Assembly: GCA_963714405.1 (NCBI GenBank)
Contig: CAVQOH010000003.1
Span: forward strand, 1-64,000
Reading direction: 5' to 3'
Length of the DNA stretch: 64,000 nt
Source of the DNA: JAZGGS01 sp963714405
GTDB lineage: Bacteria > Bacteroidota > Ignavibacteria > Ignavibacteriales > Ignavibacteriaceae
Under the pieces are notes generated by a model that ran no database searches, was not told the DNA's origin, and saw only the letters and a list, made by a program, of their open reading frames with translations. Of the stretch, positions 1 to 9,630 are shown in pieces (the first letter of the stretch is position 1; every line of letters starts with the position of its first letter). The translations under genes and the position numbers were made by a program.

Positions 1-2635
1 TAAGAACAGTTCTTATATAGACTGAATCAATATTTGAATCTTCAATCGCTTCGGCTATCTCTTCAGTAATCATCTCACCTGCTTCAATAATCAATTCTTC
101 ACTTATTGGATGATATACATCCTCCTGTGCAGTACGACCTGTAATTCTTTCAGAAAGAGGCTCTCTTTCCTGCTCAACATCCTTCAAAGCCCTAATCTCA
201 ATTCCCAATATAGTACCGCAATCATCTTCAGTAATGATAACATCCTGGGCAACATCAACTAATCTTCTTGTTAGGTATCCTGCATCAGCAGTTTTTAAAG
301 CTGTATCAGCTAACCCTTTCCTTGCACCGTGAGTTGAAATAAAATATTCAAGTACTGTTAATCCTTCTTTAAAGTTTGCAACGATTGGGTTTTCTATAAT
401 TTCACCAGCCTGCCCAGAGAGAGTTTTTTGAGGTTTCATCATCAATCCTCTCATACCAGCAAGCTGCCTTACCTGTTCCTGAGAACCTCTTGCCCCGGAA
501 TCCACCATCATATGAATAGAGTTGAAGCCGGAATTTGCAGTTTTAATTTTTTCCATTAGTACTCTTGCAACATCATTTGTTGTATGAGTCCAAACATCAA
601 TAATCTTATTATATCTCTCTGCATCAGTAATAACGCCCTGCTCGTGTTCGTTAAGTATGGCATCAACTTTTTTATTTGCTTTCTTAATCATTTCATCTTT
701 TTGCTCAGGCACCACCATATCGCTATAGCTAACAGAAAGTCCTCCTTCAGTAGCATATTTAAACCCGATATCCTTTAAATCATCTAAAAATTTAGCAGTT
801 ACTTTATTACCCAATTGAATAAACATTTTGCCAACAAATCCACCAAAAGTTTTTTTGATGAGAAGCTGGTTGAAGAAACCCATTCCTTTAGGAACAATCT
901 GGTTAAAGATTACTCTTCCAGTCGTCGTTTCAATTTTTTCACCATCAACGTAAACGTGAATTTTAGAATGAAGGGCTAAAATTCCATTATCGTATGCAAT
1001 AATCGCCTCCTCAGGTGAAGAGAATACCATTCCCTCCCCTTTCTCTCCTTTTCTTAGTTTAGTTAAATAGTAACAACCAAGAACTATATCCTGCGTAGGA
1101 ACAACAATTGGTGAACCATTTTGTGGTGAAAGAATGTTATGGCTGCTAAGCATTAATAATGATGCTTCAAGTTGTGCTTCATAAGATAAAGGAACATGCA
1201 CAGCCATCTGATCACCATCAAAATCCGCATTAAATGCAGTACAAACCATTGGATGAAGCTGAATTGCTCGCTCATCGATTAAGATTGGCTGAAATGCCTG
1301 AATTCCTAATCTATGCAAAGTAGGCGCACGGTTTAACAGAACCGGATGACCTTCAATTATTTTAGACAATATATCCCATATAATCGGATCTTTTCTATCA
1401 ACAACTTTTCTAGCACTTTTAACCGTTTTGTTATGCCCGCGTTCAATAAGTTTTCTTATAATAAAAGGTTTAAATAATTCTACAGCCATATCTTTTGGCA
1501 GTCCGCATTGATGAAGTTTTAACTCAGGACCAACTACAATTACAGAACGACCTGAATAATCTACTCTTTTACCCAAAAGATTTTGGCGGAATCTTCCTTG
1601 CTTCCCTTTAAGCATATCGCTTAATGATTTAAGCGGGCGGTTGTTATCGCTTCTTACAGCACTTCCTCTTCTGGAGTTATCGAAAAGTGCATCAACGGCT
1701 TCCTGAAGCATTCTTTTTTCATTACGCAGAATTACTTCGGGAGCTTTTATATCAATTAATCTTTTTAACCTGTTATTTCGAATTATAACTCTTCTATAAA
1801 GATCATTAAGATCACTGGTTGCAAATCTTCCACCTTCCAAAGGAACAAGTGGTCTTAGTTCAGGTGGTATTACTGGAATAAAGCCAAGAACCATCCATTC
1901 AGGTCTGTTATCAACTTTACCCTGCTCTTCTTTAAAAGCTTCAATAACTCTTAATCTTTTGAGAAGATCTGCTTTTTTCTGCTGAGATGTTTCAACTTTA
2001 ACTTTCTCTCTTAATTCATGCGATAGCTCTTCAATATTAATACTTTTTAATATTGATTTAACTGCATCTCCACCAATTTTTGCCACAAATTTGTTTGGAT
2101 CTTTATCATCAAGTTTTTCATTATCAGCAGGAAGTGAGTTTAAAACTTCAAAGTATTGATCTTCAGAAATAAGATTTTTTTCACTCAATCCGGTTGGACC
2201 TGGATTTATAACAATATACGATTCATAGTAAATAACTTTTTCGAGTTCTTTTAAACTTAAGCCAATTATGTTTCCAATTTTTGATGGTTGTGCTCTAAAA
2301 AACCATATATGTACAACAGGAACTGCTAAAGAAATGTGTCCCATTCTTTCGCGGCGAACACTTTTTTGGGTAACTTCAACACCGCATCTATCGCAAATAA
2401 TTCCTTTATACCTTATTCTTTTATACTTGCCGCAAAAACATTCCCAGTCTCTTGTTGGCCCAAATATTTTTTCACAGAATAATCCATCTTTTTCCGGACG
2501 GAATGATCTGTAATTTATTGTTTCTGGTTTTGTAACTTCTCCATAAGATCTTGATAATATATCATCGGGACTAGCAAGACTTATAGTAATGCTATTAATA
2601 TCCATCATTGCGTGTTCTTGAATTCTGTAAACCAT
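1..2635 (-). CDS. rpoC: RNA polymerase subunit beta' (partial, N-terminal part)
   Basis: Largest catalytic subunit of the core RNA polymerase. The gene starts at 2635 and runs off the left edge, so about 878 N-terminal residues are present of a protein usually near 1400. The N-terminus shows the zinc-ribbon cysteines (CFCG, then CDRCGVEV), and the catalytic Mg-binding motif NADFDGDQMAV is encoded near 1199-1231. The start is supported by an AGGAGA ribosome binding site about 7 bases upstream. It lies 43 bases after rpoB and is surely cotranscribed with it. No frameshift is seen in the visible part. Identity is certain; only the 3' end is missing. Confidence 0.97.
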   Translation of the reverse strand, partial: MVYRIQEHAMMDINSITISLASPDDILSRSYGEVTKPETINYRSFRPEKDGLFCEKIFGPTRDWECFCGKYKRIRYKGIICDRCGVEVTQKSVRRERMGHISLAVPVVHIWFFRAQPSKIGNIIGLSLKELEKVIYYESYIVINPGPTGLSEKNLISEDQYFEVLNSLPADNEKLDDKDPNKFVAKIGGDAVKSILKSINIEELSHELREKVKVETSQQKKADLLKRLRVIEAFKEEQGKVDNRPEWMVLGFIPVIPPELRPLVPLEGGRFATSDLNDLYRRVIIRNNRLKRLIDIKAPEVILRNEKRMLQEAVDALFDNSRRGSAVRSDNNRPLKSLSDMLKGKQGRFRQNLLGKRVDYSGRSVIVVGPELKLHQCGLPKDMAVELFKPFIIRKLIERGHNKTVKSARKVVDRKDPIIWDILSKIIEGHPVLLNRAPTLHRLGIQAFQPILIDERAIQLHPMVCTAFNADFDGDQMAVHVPLSYEAQLEASLLMLSSHNILSPQNGSPIVVPTQDIVLGCYYLTKLRKGEKGEGMVFSSPEEAIIAYDNGILALHSKIHVYVDGEKIETTTGRVIFNQIVPKGMGFFNQLLIKKTFGGFVGKMFIQLGNKVTAKFLDDLKDIGFKYATEGGLSVSYSDMVVPEQKDEMIKKANKKVDAILNEHEQGVITDAERYNKIIDVWTHTTNDVARVLMEKIKTANSGFNSIHMMVDSGARGSQEQVRQLAGMRGLMMKPQKTLSGQAGEIIENPIVANFKEGLTVLEYFISTHGARKGLADTALKTADAGYLTRRLVDVAQDVIITEDDCGTILGIEIRALKDVEQEREPLSERITGRTAQEDVYHPISEELIIEAGEMITEEIAEAIEDSNIDSVYIRTVL

Positions 2636-2678
2636 TTTTAATCTCCTAATTTCTAAGTGAAAAAATTGTTCGTTATTG

Positions 2679-5600
2679 TTAATTAACTGTTATATCAAGA
2701 CCTAAGCCCTGAAGTTCTTTAATTAACACGTTGAACGATTCAGGAATATTTGGTTCCTGTAGGTTTTCACCTTTAACAATAGATTCGTATGCTTTTGCTC
2801 TACCAACAACATCATCACTTTTAACTGTTAGTATTTCCTGTAATATGTGTGAGGCACCATAACCTTCCAAAGCCCATACCTCCATTTCTCCAAATCTCTG
2901 TCCGCCAAACTGTGCTTTACCACCAAGTGGTTGCTGTGTAATAAGAGAGTATGGCCCAATAGACCGTGCATGAATTTTATCATCCACCAGATGACTTAAT
3001 TTTAGCATGTAAATGAAACCGCAGGTCACTTTTTGATGGAACTTCTCTCCCGTTCTTCCATTATATAAATCAGTTTTGCTTCCAAGTTCTAGTTCTGCTT
3101 TTTTAAGCCATTCATCAACATCTTCTATCTTAGCTCCATCAAAGATTGGAGTTGCGAATTTAATACCCAGTTTTTTTGCTGCCCAGCCCAGTGCAGTTTC
3201 ATAGAGCTGCCCAAGGTTCATCCTTGAAGGAACACCAAGAGGATTCAAAATAATATCTATCGGTGTTCCATCCGGTAAGAAGGGCATATCTTCCTTAGGT
3301 ACAATTTTGGCTACAACACCTTTATTACCATGTCGTCCAGCCATCTTATCACCTACGGCAAGTTTACGTTTTTTAGCAACATAAACTTTTGCAAGTTGCA
3401 CAATTCCCGGAGGTAGCTCATCACCGCTTGCAATTTTAATTTTTTCTCTCTTATATTCTTCTGAAAGTTCTGCAAGCTTATCAAAATAATTTTTATATAG
3501 ACTTTTTAAATGATTATTTGTTTTTTTACTATCAAACCAATCAAGGGTATAATCTAATTTTGTAACATCTTCAATACCGGTAAAGGTTGCATCTTTAATA
3601 GTCGTACCGCCACGTAATGCAACAGAACCATCCAGATCTCTAATGCCGGAGGTTGTTAGCCCATCGCATATTTTAGTTATTTTTATGACAAGTTTTTCAT
3701 AATGAGCTGCCAGCTTGTTATGATGGTCATGTTCAAGTTTTTCAAGGGTTTCTTTTTCAATTTTTTTGGATTCCGCATCTCTTCTTTTTCTGCTGAATAA
3801 CCTGGTTTTTATTATTGTTCCTTTTAATCCTGTTGGTGCTTTAAGTGAAGCATCCTTCACATCACCGGCCTTATCACCAAAAATTGCTCTTAGTAATTTT
3901 TCTTCAGGAGTGGGATCAGTTTCACCTTTTGGTGTGATTTTTCCAATCAAGATATCTCCTTCACTAACTTCAGCACCTTCTCTAATAACACCGTTTTCAT
4001 CAAGGTTCTTAACTGCTTCTTCACTTACATTTGGAATTTCCCTGGTTAATTCTTCTTCGCCTCTTTTTGTTTCTCTAACTTGTAATTCAAATTCCTCAAT
4101 ATGTATTGATGTAAATGTATCGTTAGTAACTATTCTTTCGCTTATAATAATAGCATCCTCAAAATTGTAGCCTCGCCATGGCATAAATGCACAAAGAATG
4201 TTTCTACCCAGAGCAAGTTCACCGTGATCGGTTGATTGTCCATCAGCAATCACATCTCCTTCTTTTAGTCTTTGTCCTTCTGCAACAACTGGTTTTTGAT
4301 TGATGCATGTTTCCTGGTTTGTACCGTTAAATTTTATAAGATTATATGTAATCCTTCTCACATCATCAAAAGATGTAAGCGCATCAACACTATTTGGATT
4401 AATATCATATTTCACAATTATTTTATTTGAATCAACATATTCAACGATCCCATCATCTTCAGCTAAAATTAGTGCCCTCGAATCTCTAGCTGCTTTACCT
4501 TCCATACCTGTACCAACAAGTGGTGCTTCAGGTGTTAATAATGGTACTGCCTGGCGCTGCATATTTGAACCCATAAGTGCACGGTTTGCATCATCGTGCT
4601 CAAGAAATGGTATAAGTGCTGCAGCAGTACTTACTAATTGTGCCGGTGCAACATCCATGTATTGTACCTGATCCGGGAGTACAATAGGAAATTCACCTTT
4701 TAATCTCGATTTTACCCGTTCATTAACAAATTTTGATTGTTCTGTTAATGGTGCATTTGCCTGGGCAATTGTAAATACATCTTCCTGTTCAGCAGTTAGG
4801 TAATCAATTGTGTCGGTTACTTTACCTTTTACTACTTTTCGGTATGGTGTTTCAAGAAATCCATACCTGTTAACCCGCGCGTAAATAGTAAGTGATGAAA
4901 TCAAACCTATATTTGGTCCTTCAGGCGTTTCAATTGGACACAATCTGCCATAGTGCGTATAATGAACGTCTCTAACTTCAAATCCTGCTCTTTCTCTAGT
5001 AAGACCACCTGGCCCGAGTGCAGACATCCTTCTCTTATGTGTTAATTCTGCCAGAGGATTTGTTTGATCCATAAATTGGGAAAGTTGGTTAGTACCAAAA
5101 AATGCATTTATTACACTGCTAATTGTACGCGCATTTACCAAATCCTGAGGGGTAAAGTTCTCGGTATCTCGCATATTCATACGTTCTTTAATAGTTCTCG
5201 CCATACGTGCCATACCAATATTAAACTGCTGTGTTAATTGTTCGCCAACAGTTCTAACTCTTCTGTTACCTAAATGATCAATATCATCAATAGCTTCGTT
5301 GCCATTTTTTAATTTGATCATGTACTTCATAATCCTAATGATATCTTCAATGGTAAGCACAGTGGTTTCTTCATCAATATCCAGATTTAGCTTATCGTTC
5401 ATCCTGTGTCTTCCAACATCACCAAGATTATATCTTTTATCATTGAAAAATAATTTTTCTATAAGTGCTTCGGCAGTATCCACATCCGGCGCTTCTCCTG
5501 AACGAAGCTGGCGGTAAATTGCAAACAATGCTTCTTCTTTTGTATGAGAAGAATCTTTTCTTAAAGTATTTACAATCAAATCCTGTTCTACAGATGTATC

Positions 5601-6437
5601 ACTTACAATAAGCTTAATGCTTTCAACTTCTGCATCACCAAGTCTTTCAACATCTTCATCAGTTAATACACTATCTCTTGAAAGGAAAATTTCACCCGTT
5701 GCCATATCAAACACATCACTCGCAATAGTTCTTCCTATGTAATCTTCGGCATCAACTTTGTTTACATTTATTTCTTCCACAAGATCAAATAGACTTAAAA
5801 TCTCTTCATCAGATGTATAACCAAGCGCTCTTAATAATGTTGTTGCCGGAAATTTCTTGCGTCTATCTATATAAACATACATTACATGATTTATATCGGT
5901 AGCAAATTCAACCCAAGAGCCTCTTAAGGGAATAATTCTTGCAGAATAAATTGGTGTGCCATTGGGATGAACTGTTTGTGCGAATGCTACACCCGGAGAA
6001 CGATGTAACTGTGATACAATAACTCTCTCTGCACCATTAATGACAAATGTTCCTTTTTCAGTCATAAAAGGAAGATTACCAAGATAAACCTCCTGTTCAA
6101 CACTATTTACAAATTCCTCTGTATCAGGATCTTTTGTTGAAAGACGCAATTTGCCTTTCAAAGGAGCAGCAAAGGTAAGTCCACGTTCCATACATTCAAT
6201 AACGGAAAAACGCGGAGTTTCCATAGAATATTCAATAAAATCCAAACGGTAGTTTTCTTTATTATCAAAAATTGGAAAATTTGTCTGGAATACTGCTTGT
6301 AAACCTTTATTTTCCCTTTCATCAGGATTTTTTAGAAGTTGAAGAAATTCTTCAAACGTACCTTTTTGGATATCCAACAAATCAGGTGATTCTAAAACAG
6401 ATTGAATTTTTCCAAAGGATATGCGGTTATTATCCAA
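2679..6437 (-). CDS. rpoB: RNA polymerase subunit beta
   Basis: Second large subunit of core RNA polymerase, 1252 residues, a typical length for the Bacteroidota side. The rifampicin-binding region reads GTNQLSQFMDQTNPL followed by THKRRMSALGPGG. The Asp, His and Ser most often changed in resistant mutants are therefore all present in the sensitive form. Further hallmarks are DKMAGRHGNKG (switch/active-site region) and GGKAQFGGQRFGEMEVWALE near the C-terminus. It follows rplL after about 140 bases that can fold into two hairpins, and precedes rpoC. The reading frame is intact over its full length, in contrast to many accessory genes further right. Confidence 0.98.
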   Translation of the reverse strand: MDNNRISFGKIQSVLESPDLLDIQKGTFEEFLQLLKNPDERENKGLQAVFQTNFPIFDNKENYRLDFIEYSMETPRFSVIECMERGLTFAAPLKGKLRLSTKDPDTEEFVNSVEQEVYLGNLPFMTEKGTFVINGAERVIVSQLHRSPGVAFAQTVHPNGTPIYSARIIPLRGSWVEFATDINHVMYVYIDRRKKFPATTLLRALGYTSDEEILSLFDLVEEINVNKVDAEDYIGRTIASDVFDMATGEIFLSRDSVLTDEDVERLGDAEVESIKLIVSDTSVEQDLIVNTLRKDSSHTKEEALFAIYRQLRSGEAPDVDTAEALIEKLFFNDKRYNLGDVGRHRMNDKLNLDIDEETTVLTIEDIIRIMKYMIKLKNGNEAIDDIDHLGNRRVRTVGEQLTQQFNIGMARMARTIKERMNMRDTENFTPQDLVNARTISSVINAFFGTNQLSQFMDQTNPLAELTHKRRMSALGPGGLTRERAGFEVRDVHYTHYGRLCPIETPEGPNIGLISSLTIYARVNRYGFLETPYRKVVKGKVTDTIDYLTAEQEDVFTIAQANAPLTEQSKFVNERVKSRLKGEFPIVLPDQVQYMDVAPAQLVSTAAALIPFLEHDDANRALMGSNMQRQAVPLLTPEAPLVGTGMEGKAARDSRALILAEDDGIVEYVDSNKIIVKYDINPNSVDALTSFDDVRRITYNLIKFNGTNQETCINQKPVVAEGQRLKEGDVIADGQSTDHGELALGRNILCAFMPWRGYNFEDAIIISERIVTNDTFTSIHIEEFELQVRETKRGEEELTREIPNVSEEAVKNLDENGVIREGAEVSEGDILIGKITPKGETDPTPEEKLLRAIFGDKAGDVKDASLKAPTGLKGTIIKTRLFSRKRRDAESKKIEKETLEKLEHDHHNKLAAHYEKLVIKITKICDGLTTSGIRDLDGSVALRGGTTIKDATFTGIEDVTKLDYTLDWFDSKKTNNHLKSLYKNYFDKLAELSEEYKREKIKIASGDELPPGIVQLAKVYVAKKRKLAVGDKMAGRHGNKGVVAKIVPKEDMPFLPDGTPIDIILNPLGVPSRMNLGQLYETALGWAAKKLGIKFATPIFDGAKIEDVDEWLKKAELELGSKTDLYNGRTGEKFHQKVTCGFIYMLKLSHLVDDKIHARSIGPYSLITQQPLGGKAQFGGQRFGEMEVWALEGYGASHILQEILTVKSDDVVGRAKAYESIVKGENLQEPNIPESFNVLIKELQGLGLDITVN

Positions 6438-6492
6438 TTGATTTTCTCCTATTATTATTAAAATTCATCATCAACGACATAAAAAGCAATAA

Positions 6493-6536
6493 GCTCTAAT
6501 AGCACAGAGCGATAAGACGGATTAAAACCGCTTATC
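6493..6536 (-). promoter_or_regulatory. Two tandem hairpins between rplL and rpoB (attenuator or processing site)
   Basis: In the rplL-rpoB gap, an RNA read on the minus strand could form a first stem from GATAAG-CGG against CCG-CTTATC (6511-6536, one bulged base) and a second from GCTCT against AGAGC (6493-6510). The second is followed by TTATTGCTTTTT. This resembles the attenuator/RNase processing region known between rplL and rpoB in Escherichia coli. The function here is inferred from position and structure only. Confidence 0.4.
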
Positions 6537-6575
6537 ACTCTAAATAAATGGGTACTATTATTAGGAATAAGAATA

Positions 6576-6962
6576 TTATTTTAAATCGACAGTAGCGCCA
6601 GCTTCTTCAAACTCTTTTTTAAGTTTTTCTGCTTCGTCTTTTTGTATTCCTTCTTTAACAGTGCTTGGCGCCTTATCAACAAGCTCTTTGGCTTCTTTGA
6701 GCCCTAAGCCAGTATGAGCTCTAACAACTTTAATTACATTAATTTTTTTATCGCCAACAGATTGCAGCACAACATCGAATTCAGTTTTTTCTTCAGTTAC
6801 TGCAGCATCGCCGCCTGCTAAACCAGCTCCTCCGCCGGCTACCACAACTGGTGCCGCCGCTGTAACTCCAAATTCCTCTTCGAGGGCTTTTTTTAGATTG
6901 GATGCTTCAACGAGTGAAAGCTCTTTAATTTTTTCTACAATTTCAGCTACTTTATCAGCCAT
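6576..6962 (-). CDS. rplL: Ribosomal protein L7/L12
   Basis: Stalk protein of the large ribosomal subunit that recruits translation GTPases, 128 residues. The N-terminal dimerisation helix (VEKIKELSLVEASNLKKALE) is followed by an Ala/Gly-rich hinge (about residues 34-52) and the C-terminal factor-binding domain with KINVIKVVRAHTGLGLKEAK. It directly follows rplJ, with 35 bases between them, as the L10(L12) stalk operon normally does. Length and domain order are standard. Confidence 0.98.
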   Translation of the reverse strand: MADKVAEIVEKIKELSLVEASNLKKALEEEFGVTAAAPVVVAGGGAGLAGGDAAVTEEKTEFDVVLQSVGDKKINVIKVVRAHTGLGLKEAKELVDKAPSTVKEGIQKDEAEKLKKEFEEAGATVDLK

Positions 6963-6997
6963 TTGTGTATCTCCTAATCATTAAAATTTTTAATTTA

Positions 6998-7519
6998 TTA
7001 TGCTGCTTTTGTCTTTGCAACTTCATCAATTACACTGACGAGGTCTCTCATTACAGCATTAATTGAACCTACTATACCAGAGGCAGGTGAATCCAAGCTA
7101 GCCATAATTCCTGCAATCAGCTCATCCTTTGATGGAAGTGAAGCTAAAACTTGAAGTTGATCACCATCAAAGTATTCATCTTCAATATAGCAGGCTTTAA
7201 GCAAAAGCTTTTTGTTATCATCAAAATAATTTTTGATGATTTTTGCAGGAGCAACCGGATTTTCCTTTGCAAAAGCAAAACTGGTCATTCCCAGCAAATG
7301 ATCTGCAAGTTTTTCAAACTTACCTGATTCCTCAAGGGCACTTTTAAATAAAGTGTTCTTATACACTTTGTATTTTACACCCTCATTACGGAATTTATTT
7401 CGAAGCTGGTTTACATCTTCAACATTTATTCCGCTGTAATCTGTAAGATAAATTGCAGAAGAATTTTCAATCATTTCCTTCACCTCGGAAATGACTTCTG
7501 TTTTTTCGTTTCTGTTCAT
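6998..7519 (-). CDS. rplJ: Ribosomal protein L10
   Basis: Base of the L7/L12 stalk, 173 residues. The N-terminal half binds 23S rRNA (YLTDYSGINVEDVNQLR, then GVKYKVYKNTLFKSA) and the C-terminal helix binds L7/L12 dimers. It sits between rplA and rplL. L10 commonly represses its own operon by binding the mRNA leader. Here the 76-base gap before the gene can fold so that the ribosome binding site GGGAG is paired (7523-7553), compatible with such control but not proof of it. Confidence 0.97.
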   Translation of the reverse strand: MNRNEKTEVISEVKEMIENSSAIYLTDYSGINVEDVNQLRNKFRNEGVKYKVYKNTLFKSALEESGKFEKLADHLLGMTSFAFAKENPVAPAKIIKNYFDDNKKLLLKACYIEDEYFDGDQLQVLASLPSKDELIAGIMASLDSPASGIVGSINAVMRDLVSVIDEVAKTKAA

Positions 7520-7522
7520 TTT

Positions 7523-7553
7523 ACTCCCGATTCAGAAAATTTATTAATCGAGT
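7523..7553 (-). promoter_or_regulatory. Hairpin covering the rplJ ribosome binding site
   Basis: On the minus strand ACTCGATT can pair with AATC-GG-GAGT, with two bulged bases and a loop of about 13. This puts the GGGAG Shine-Dalgarno of rplJ in the stem, three bases before its ATG. It is a candidate site for translational control by L10. The pairing is visible; the regulatory role is inference. Confidence 0.3.
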
Positions 7554-7595
7554 CGGTTAGAAGCATTTATTTAGTGCGTAAACTTTATTTTAACT

Positions 7596-8291
7596 CTAAT
7601 GAGTTGGAATTTCATCTCTGTTAATTTTTAAACCTGGGCCCATAGAACTTGATAAAAACAAGCTAATCACATATTGACCCTTAGCAGATGCGGGTTTTAG
7701 CTTAATAATAGTGTTTATAAATGTTCTGGTGTTCTCCACAAGCTTATCAACTTCAAAGTTAAGTTTGCCAAGCGAGGTGTGTACAATACCGGTTTTATCA
7801 ACTCTGAATTCTATTTTTCCAGCTTTAACTTCTTTAACTGCGGTTGCTACATCCATAGTAACTGTTCCACTTTTAGGATTAGGCATTAATCCTTTGGGAC
7901 CTAATATTTTACCGAGCTTTCCTAATTCAGCCATTGAATCAGGTGTTGCTATCACAACATCGACATCTGCCCAACCATTTTTTATTTTTTCAAGATATTC
8001 TTCAAATCCTGCGTAATCTGCTCCTGCAGCAAGAGCTTCTTCACTTTTACCACCTTTAGCTATAACAAGAACCTTAACCTCTTTACCAGTTCCATTGGGA
8101 AGCGATACTGTCCCTCTAACCATCTGATCGGCATGACGCGGATCGACACCGAGTTTAATTGCACAATCGAGTGATTCAACAAATTTTACACTGGAACTTT
8201 CTTTTAGAATGCTAACAGCATCAACCAGGTTATATTCCTTTGTTAGATCTATTTTTTCTAGTAATCCTTTATTTCTTTTACTGTTCTTCAT
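7596..8291 (-). CDS. rplA: Ribosomal protein L1
   Basis: Large-subunit protein of the L1 stalk, which helps release deacylated tRNA from the E site, 231 residues. The conserved block GKLGKILGPKGLMPNPKSGT is present, together with the N-terminal VKFVESLDCAIKLGVDPRHA and the C-terminal FINTIIKLKPASAKGQY. It follows rplK by 43 bases. Some relatives also use L1 as a repressor of the rplKA mRNA; no leader site was identified here. Confidence 0.98.
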   Translation of the reverse strand: MKNSKRNKGLLEKIDLTKEYNLVDAVSILKESSSVKFVESLDCAIKLGVDPRHADQMVRGTVSLPNGTGKEVKVLVIAKGGKSEEALAAGADYAGFEEYLEKIKNGWADVDVVIATPDSMAELGKLGKILGPKGLMPNPKSGTVTMDVATAVKEVKAGKIEFRVDKTGIVHTSLGKLNFEVDKLVENTRTFINTIIKLKPASAKGQYVISLFLSSSMGPGLKINRDEIPTH

Positions 8292-8334
8292 TTACTCACC
8301 ATCATTAAAAACAAATGATATTAAAATTTTTAAA

Positions 8335-8760
8335 TTATTCTTTTACAGTTAAACCCATGCTTCTTGCTGTACCTGCAATCATATTCATTGCATTTTCCAC
8401 ATTATAAGCATTGAGATCTTCCATTTTCGTTTCCGCAATTTCTTTAAGCTGATTCTTTGTAACTTCGCCAACTTTTGTTCTATTTGATTCAGGGGAACCT
8501 TTTTCAAGCTTTGCAGCTTTTTTAAGGAGTACAGAAGCTGGTGGGGTTTTTGTAATAAAAGTAAAAGATTTATCTCTGAATACTGTAATAACAACAGGAA
8601 TGATCAATCCATCTTTATCCTGTGTTTTAGCATTAAACTGCTTACAAAATTCCATTATATTAACACCTTTTTGTCCTAATGCCGGTCCAACAGGTGGTGA
8701 GGGATTTGCTTTACCAGCCGGAATTTGCAACTTTATAAATCCTTCAATTTTCTTTGCCAT
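8335..8760 (-). CDS. rplK: Ribosomal protein L11
   Basis: Large-subunit protein of the GTPase-associated centre, 141 residues, the family's usual length. The N-terminal domain contains IKLQIPAGKANPSPPVGPAL and GVNIMEFCKQFNAKT. The C-terminal RNA-binding domain contains KTPPASVLLKKAA and ends NMIAGTARSMGL. It lies between nusG and rplA in the standard order. Confidence 0.98.
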   Translation of the reverse strand: MAKKIEGFIKLQIPAGKANPSPPVGPALGQKGVNIMEFCKQFNAKTQDKDGLIIPVVITVFRDKSFTFITKTPPASVLLKKAAKLEKGSPESNRTKVGEVTKNQLKEIAETKMEDLNAYNVENAMNMIAGTARSMGLTVKE

Positions 8761-8789
8761 TATAATTACCTATAAATAAAATTAGTCTG

Positions 8790-9329
8790 TTATTTTTCTA
8801 ATTCTGCCTGCACAAAATCAATTTCCACAGGTGTTTTTCTTCCAAAAATTGAAACCATTACTTTGATTTTCATTTTTTCTTCGTTTACTTCCTGCACTGT
8901 ACCGCTAAAATTATTAAATGGTCCATCTATTATTTTTACTAAATCACCTTTTCTAAAATAGGTTTCCATTCTTTCTGTATTTTCATCCTGGCTTAACCTG
9001 CCAACAATTCTTTTAACTTCTTCAGTGCGCAGTGGATTTGGATTATTACCTGTACCCAGAAATCCCATGACCGATTGTGTATTTAAAATAAATTCTTTTA
9101 CCTGGTTATCCAGATCTGCCTGAACAAGAATATAACCTGGGAAAAAATTTTTCGTTTTACTTTTTTTCTTGCCGTCTTTAACTTCAAAAACTTTTTCAGT
9201 TGGAACGAGTATATCTTCAATTTTTGCTTTTAGCTCTTCGTTGTCATTAAGCTCGCTCTCAAGAAACTGCTTAACTTTGTTCTCATGCCCTGAATAAGTT
9301 CTAACGACATACCATTTCATTGCCATCAT
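8790..9329 (-). CDS. nusG: Transcription elongation/termination factor NusG
   Basis: Binds RNA polymerase and couples it to Rho or the ribosome, 179 residues. The N-terminal NGN domain starts MKWYVVRTYSGHENKVK and includes FFPGYILVQ. The C-terminal KOW domain carries GDLVKIIDGPFNNFSGTVQE. Three ATG codons occur in the first four codons (MMAM). An AGGAT motif lies about 5 bases before the first, so the first or second is favoured, but the start may be off by up to three codons. It follows secE by 8 bases. Confidence 0.97.
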   Translation of the reverse strand: MMAMKWYVVRTYSGHENKVKQFLESELNDNEELKAKIEDILVPTEKVFEVKDGKKKSKTKNFFPGYILVQADLDNQVKEFILNTQSVMGFLGTGNNPNPLRTEEVKRIVGRLSQDENTERMETYFRKGDLVKIIDGPFNNFSGTVQEVNEEKMKIKVMVSIFGRKTPVEIDFVQAELEK

Positions 9330-9337
9330 AAATCCTA

Positions 9338-9520
9338 TTAAAAAATACCTGAAATAACCTGGCTGATAAGCATATCAATTCCATAAGTAAATCCAGCCAG
9401 AATTATGCAAACCACTATAACAACTTTAGTAGATTCCATCAGCTCAGCTTTAGTAGGCCAGGTAACCTTTTTCATCTCTTTCATAACATCTTCAAAAAAC
9501 TTTATTATTTTTTCTTTCAT
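9338..9520 (-). CDS. secE: Preprotein translocase subunit SecE
   Basis: Small essential clamp subunit of the SecYEG channel, 60 residues with one C-terminal transmembrane helix (about residues 33-55). The conserved amphipathic segment MKEMKKVTWPTKAELMEST is complete. This is the short single-helix form usual in Bacteroidota and Gram-positives. It sits between tRNA-Trp and nusG, the standard place. Confidence 0.96.
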   Translation of the reverse strand: MKEKIIKFFEDVMKEMKKVTWPTKAELMESTKVVIVVCIILAGFTYGIDMLISQVISGIF

Positions 9521-9546
9521 ATTTCTCTCAATGAATTTTCAAATGG

Positions 9547-9620
9547 CACGTCAGGAGGGACTCGAACCCCCAACCTGCGGTTTTGGAGACCGCTGCTCTA
9601 GCCAATTGAGCTACTGACGT
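9547..9620 (-). tRNA. tRNA-Trp (anticodon CCA)
   Basis: A 74-base cloverleaf on the minus strand. The acceptor stem is ACGTCAG/CTGACGT with discriminator G, the anticodon loop is CTCCAAA (CCA, Trp), and the T loop is TTCGAGT. No CCA is encoded. It lies directly upstream of secE, a very conserved arrangement. Confidence 0.95.
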
Positions 9621-9630
9621 ATAATTATTT

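Noticed and set aside
3766..4671. Open frames on the plus strand over rpoB (3766-4170, 4300-4671, also 5299-5517)
   Set aside because: They are antisense to an intact, highly conserved rpoB and have low-complexity Ser/Leu-rich sequence without start signals.
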